A DNA stretch of 7,735 bases from an uncultured Nitrospina sp. GTDB lineage: Bacteria; Nitrospinota; Nitrospinia; Nitrospinales; VA-1. Location: contig CATMOP010000085.1 of the NCBI GenBank assembly GCA_950072225.1, positions 1 through 7,735 of the forward strand, written 5' to 3'. Below the pieces are notes generated by a model that was given only the letters and a program-made list of their open reading frames with translations, was not told the origin of the DNA and did no database searches. A program made the position numbers and the translations under genes. Numbering within the stretch: position 1 is the first letter of the stretch; the number at the start of each line of letters is the position of its first letter. Of this stretch, positions 5,937 through 7,735 are shown piece by piece.

Positions 5937-6235
5937 GCAACCCACCTGAAGTAGGTAACGCGCGTCCGGTAAACCTTGTTTCCATTTATATGGATTTCTC
6001 CATTTTCGAGTTGGGAAACATGTTCGCGGAACCGCCAGAGTTTCCAGGCCACGGTCAGGACGGAGATTCCGGCAAGAAGGATCACCCCGGCAATGAAGTA
6101 GGCGATCAGCGTGGGGTAGGCAAAAATAAGGACGGCCAGGAGAAACAGAATCCCGCCAAAAATAATTATTCCCTGCGTCAGCGCCCTGTGACCCTGGGAA
6201 AAAAATTTGTCTGTAAAAGGATTGTTATTAATCAT
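5933..6235 (-). CDS. Small two-helix membrane protein, unknown function
   Basis: A 100-residue hypothetical protein. Residues 1-20 are polar, followed by two adjoining helices at about 21-40 (GIIIFGGILFLLAVLIFAYP) and 43-65 (IAYFIAGVILLAGISVLTVAWKL). The C-terminal part is soluble and basic (LWRFREHVSQLENGEIHING, then NKVYRTRVTYFRWVA). The frame is open upstream to 6334, but the ATG at 6235 is preferred: AGAGAGG stands six bases before it, and codons further up run through the promoter region. Its TGA (5935-5933) overlaps the GTG of the aldo/keto reductase by four bases. It is the first gene of the operon. I do not recognise a family; the 'NGEIHINGNKVYRTRV' strand pattern suggests a small beta domain. 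Confidence 0.75.
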   Translation of the reverse strand: MINNNPFTDKFFSQGHRALTQGIIIFGGILFLLAVLIFAYPTLIAYFIAGVILLAGISVLTVAWKLWRFREHVSQLENGEIHINGNKVYRTRVTYFRWVA

Positions 6236-6269
6236 GGCAAACCTCTCTTTCAAAAACATTTCTTCCTTT

Positions 6270-6304
6270 ATTATATACATAAAATCCACCACCCGGCTTG
6301 TCAA
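6270..6304 (-). promoter_or_regulatory. Putative promoter of the aldo/keto reductase operon
   Basis: The minus strand shows a perfect TTGACA (complement of 6299-6304) and a perfect TATAAT (complement of 6270-6275), but 23 bases apart, which is too long for a normal sigma70 promoter. With a 17-base spacer the -10 would be TATGTA (complement of 6276-6281), a weaker match. One of these probably drives the operon; the leader to the ATG at 6235 would be about 25-35 bases. Confidence 0.45.
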
Positions 6305-6397
6305 CCCACCACTCGCCGTGGAGTCAATAAGCAAGAACTCATTGAGCTGAGAGCATGGTTGCTAGCGGCAAAATCCATTTCAATTTGTACCCCTGCG

Positions 6398-6431
6398 GGG
6401 CATGAAGGCTGAGGAAGAATACCACGCCTGC
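6398..6431 (+). repeat. Direct repeat, copy A
   Basis: GGGCATGAAGGCTGAGGAAG continuing through TACCACGCCTGC matches the copy at 6583-6618 at about 29 of 34 bases with one two-base gap. The shared parts are GGGCATGAAGG, GAAGA and CACGC-TGC. Both copies sit after a C-rich run (ACCCCTGC here, ACCCTTTCA there). No open frame or transposase accompanies them. Confidence 0.5.
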
Positions 6432-6457
6432 GGAAGCTCTTCGCCCACTCCCCGTGG

Positions 6458-6479
6458 CCGGGCCACGCCCGGTAGGAAT
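6458..6479 (+). repeat. Palindromic dispersed repeat, copy 2 of the 22-base form
   Basis: The stem CCGGGC-CAC-GCCCGG at 6458-6472 plus TAGGAAT is identical to 3599-3620 except for one base. It directly adjoins the CCAC-TCCCC-GTGG stem at 6445-6457, so the two together could fold as adjacent hairpins. Both copies have the same orientation. Confidence 0.55.
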
Positions 6480-6582
6480 AGGGCAAGGACTCGTTAAGCC
6501 GTCTGGACTTCCTGTCCCACAGCGAAAGTTATTGCCAGTTGAGTCCAGCGCGTTATGCTCATCCTTTGCCTTTACCCTTTCA

Positions 6583-6618
6583 GGGCATGAAGGTTAATGA
6601 AGAGGATATCACGCATGC
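6583..6618 (+). repeat. Direct repeat, copy B
   Basis: This is the second copy of the 6398-6431 sequence, 185 bases downstream and in the same orientation. It is followed by CCCCGGAGGGG, a short stem, and then by a second TATCACGC 20 bases after the first. It ends 12 bases from the glycosylase stop codon. Confidence 0.5.
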
Positions 6619-6630
6619 CCCGGAGGGGTA

Positions 6631-7224
6631 TCACGCTGGTATTTTTTTGAAATCTTTTTTCTGCTGGGCCAGGGGACGTTTCCAGTTGGTGACTCTGGGG
6701 CTGGGATGATAAAGAGGGAAAAGTGTGAAATCCGGAGTTGGAAGAGGTTGAGCAACGTTCTGGTTTAATTTAAAACGGGTGCCGAGGATAAGGTTGAGGG
6801 ATTGCAGGGCAACGATACCAAGAGTGACCACCACCCTGGGGCGGATGATGCTAAGGGACTCTTTTAAAAGCGAGGCGCAGTTTTTAATTTCTCCGGCAAT
6901 GGGCCTACGGTTATTGCCATTCTCAAGCGGATTGCACAAAACGGCGTTGGTGATGAAAACCTCGGGGCGGGTCAAACCGATATGATTCAGCAGGATTTCA
7001 AAATTATCGCCGGACCGGTCGCCCTGAAACGGTACTCCCGTACGACCTGCGCCAAACCTGCCGGGAGCTTCCGCCACAAAAACAATCATGGTGTTTAATG
7101 AACCATTGGCGGAACTCAAGACAGCGGGTTGATCTGCGAGGCGGGGACATAAACGACAGGAAGCGGCTTTTTTTTCCAGGCGGCGAAAACTATTGCTCAT
7201 TGGCCCCACGCCCAGTGGTTTCAT
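6631..7224 (-). CDS. Uracil-DNA glycosylase family protein (family 4/5-like, iron-sulfur)
   Basis: A base-excision repair enzyme that removes uracil from DNA. With the start at 7224 it has 197 residues, a normal size for family 4/5. Four cysteines spaced as in [4Fe-4S] glycosylases are present: CRLC (23, 26), Cys97 in NAVLCNP and Cys116 in IKNC. Motif 1 is VFVAEAPGRFGAGRTGVPFQGD (residues about 48-69). Its GAGRTG..F.GD.SG wording is closer to family 5 (UdgB), whereas the C-terminal HPSPRV (173-178) is closer to family 4. ATG 7224 has an ideal AGGAGGAG seven bases upstream. ATG 7200 (MSNSFRR) would overlap the previous stop by 11 bases and start where family similarity starts. The first eight residues from 7224 are encoded by a dispersed repeat. 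Confidence 0.87.
   Translation of the reverse strand: MKPLGVGPMSNSFRRLEKKAASCRLCPRLADQPAVLSSANGSLNTMIVFVAEAPGRFGAGRTGVPFQGDRSGDNFEILLNHIGLTRPEVFITNAVLCNPLENGNNRRPIAGEIKNCASLLKESLSIIRPRVVVTLGIVALQSLNLILGTRFKLNQNVAQPLPTPDFTLFPLYHPSPRVTNWKRPLAQQKKDFKKIPA
7192..7218 (+). repeat. 27-base dispersed repeat, copy 2, inside coding sequence
   Basis: This copy matches 3954-3980 at 24 of 27 bases. On the minus strand it spans the last codons and stop region of the helicase-derived frame (GRGANEQ) and the GVGPMSN region of the glycosylase start. The other copy is extragenic, so its coding here looks secondary. Confidence 0.55.
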
Positions 7225-7231
7225 CGCCGGG

Positions 7232-7239
7232 CTCCTCCT
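7232..7239 (-). promoter_or_regulatory. Shine-Dalgarno site deciding the glycosylase start
   Basis: The minus strand has AGGAGGAG (complement of 7232-7239) seven bases before ATG 7224. It is the strongest ribosome-binding site in this part of the window. It lies within codons of the upstream frame (QEEPG), so chance codon use is not excluded. Confidence 0.5.
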
Positions 7240-7735
7240 GGTCGTCTTCATACTCCTGAAGTGCGTACTTGAGTGGGAGATGCCGGGAGGTGCCTTCGGC
7301 GTCTACCCTGGTTGAGTAGGTTGCCAGGAATGCGAAGGGGTCGTCCCCCTTTGCATTTTCAACCAGATGGAAAAAGACACGTCCGGCCAGGTGGGTCTCG
7401 GGGCTATAGGTTTTGAAGAACGCTTCGACGGTGCCGTCATAGCGTTCGATGAGTGTGCAGAAGGCCCGGTTCAGGTGGCTCCAGAGGTCTTCCAATAACT
7501 CCCGGGTCAGGTAATCGACTCCAGTCATCATGGGGGCCGAGGCGAGAAGGGCCCGCATGTCGTCTTCGGCAAGCGGTTCCACCGCTGCTTTGCCCCGAAG
7601 TTCCTCCAGGTCCGAGATCTGGCTTAGCTGGACGACAAAACGTCTGACAAAGTCTCGCCAGTAATCGAGCGATGGAGAAAACCTGATTTTTCTGTTCCGA
7701 AAGCCAAGGAGCAAAAGCCAGGTTTCCGGTTCGGC

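Larger units (their letters stand above)
6305..6630. other. Gene-free, repeat-rich intergenic region
   Basis: These 326 bases lie between the glycosylase stop and the operon promoter and carry no coding sequence I can defend. They contain two similar stems, CCAC-TCGCC-GTGG (6309-6321) and CCAC-TCCCC-GTGG (6445-6457); a direct repeat pair (6398 and 6583); the second 22-base palindrome (6458-6479); a CTGGACT/AGTCCAG inverted pair (6503-6509 and 6542-6548); and CCCC/GGGG mini-stems. No T-run terminator follows the glycosylase gene. Confidence 0.55.
7190..7735 (-). pseudogene. SNF2-type DEAD/DEAH helicase, N-terminal accessory region, truncated before the helicase domains (5' end outside window)
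   Basis: The frame enters from the window edge (AEPETWLLLLGF) and ends at TAG 7192-7190, giving 181 visible residues. It resembles the accessory region found ahead of the motor in large bacterial SNF2 helicases. The marks are FSPSLDYWRDFVRRFV, APMMTGVDYLTRELLEDLW and especially FFHLVENAKGDDPFAFLATYSTRV with RHLPLKYALQEY. In the full-length proteins the sequence goes on for many hundreds of residues to the two RecA-like lobes. Here it switches after ALQEY to an acidic tail, DDQEEPGDETTGRGANEQ, and stops. Walker A and DEAH motifs are absent downstream. The last codons come from a dispersed repeat. It is either a truncated gene or a stand-alone accessory protein; truncation seems more likely. 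The stop overlaps the glycosylase gene. Confidence 0.6.

Noticed and set aside
5990..6412. A 140-codon plus-strand frame opposite the small membrane protein
   Set aside because: The minus-strand frame has two clear helices, an AGAGAGG site and a stop-start overlap with the next gene. The plus frame has no such support.
6301..6486. A 61-codon minus-strand frame in the gene-free region
   Set aside because: It is made almost wholly of repeats and hairpins, has no ribosome-binding site and no conserved look.
6503..6548. CTGGACT/AGTCCAG inverted pair as a terminator or operator
   Set aside because: The loop is 32 bases, there is no T-run and it is not near a start site; likely chance.
6398..6618. 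Possible CRISPR-like array from the GGGCATGAAGG repeats
   Set aside because: There are only two diverged copies with a 150-base spacer, no regular spacing and no cas genes.

Overview
The window looks like a piece of a mid-GC chromosome from a Gram-negative bacterium. The evidence is a MacB/FtsX-type ABC exporter that needs a periplasm, an inner-membrane protein of the PuuD N-domain type, and a soluble aldo/keto reductase operon. No taxonomic marker is present. The gene set reminds me of Nitrospinota-like or deltaproteobacteria-like genomes, but that is an impression only. No rRNA, tRNA, CRISPR array, transposase or phage gene was seen.

Layout. Bases 1-440 are a mosaic of gene ends: the first 25 codons of an NADP-dependent MDR oxidoreductase (minus strand, cut by the window edge), the last ~29 codons of a sensor histidine kinase (minus), the last ~35 codons of what looks like an ornithine cyclodeaminase (minus), and the last ~28 codons of a periplasmic adaptor (HlyD/MacA type, plus). 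The two inner breakpoints carry near-identical 12-13 bp inverted repeats. Bases 440-3598 hold an intact plus-strand operon with one ABC ATPase and two different MacB-type permeases, whose adaptor gene survives only as that tail. Bases 3599-3986 are a gene-free convergent intergenic region rich in hairpins and dispersed repeats. From 3987 to the end everything is on the minus strand: a PuuD-like four-helix membrane protein; a tightly coupled three-gene operon (two-helix membrane protein, aldo/keto reductase, coiled-coil tail-anchored protein); a second repeat-rich gene-free stretch (6236-6630); a uracil-DNA glycosylase with four cysteines for an iron-sulfur cluster; and the end of a shortened SNF2-helicase N-terminal region that overlaps the glycosylase start.

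How it fits together. The ABC genes probably make a heteromeric MacB-like exporter, now without a linked full-length adaptor. The aldo/keto reductase operon is held together by a GTGA overlap and a TGA-ATG junction. The least ordinary theme is genome plasticity: at least four gene ends are truncated or fused, and a small family of GC-rich palindromic repeats sits right at stop codons. One copy supplies the C-terminal codons of the broken helicase reading frame and the start region of the glycosylase. I did not find a convincing new defence or biosynthetic system.
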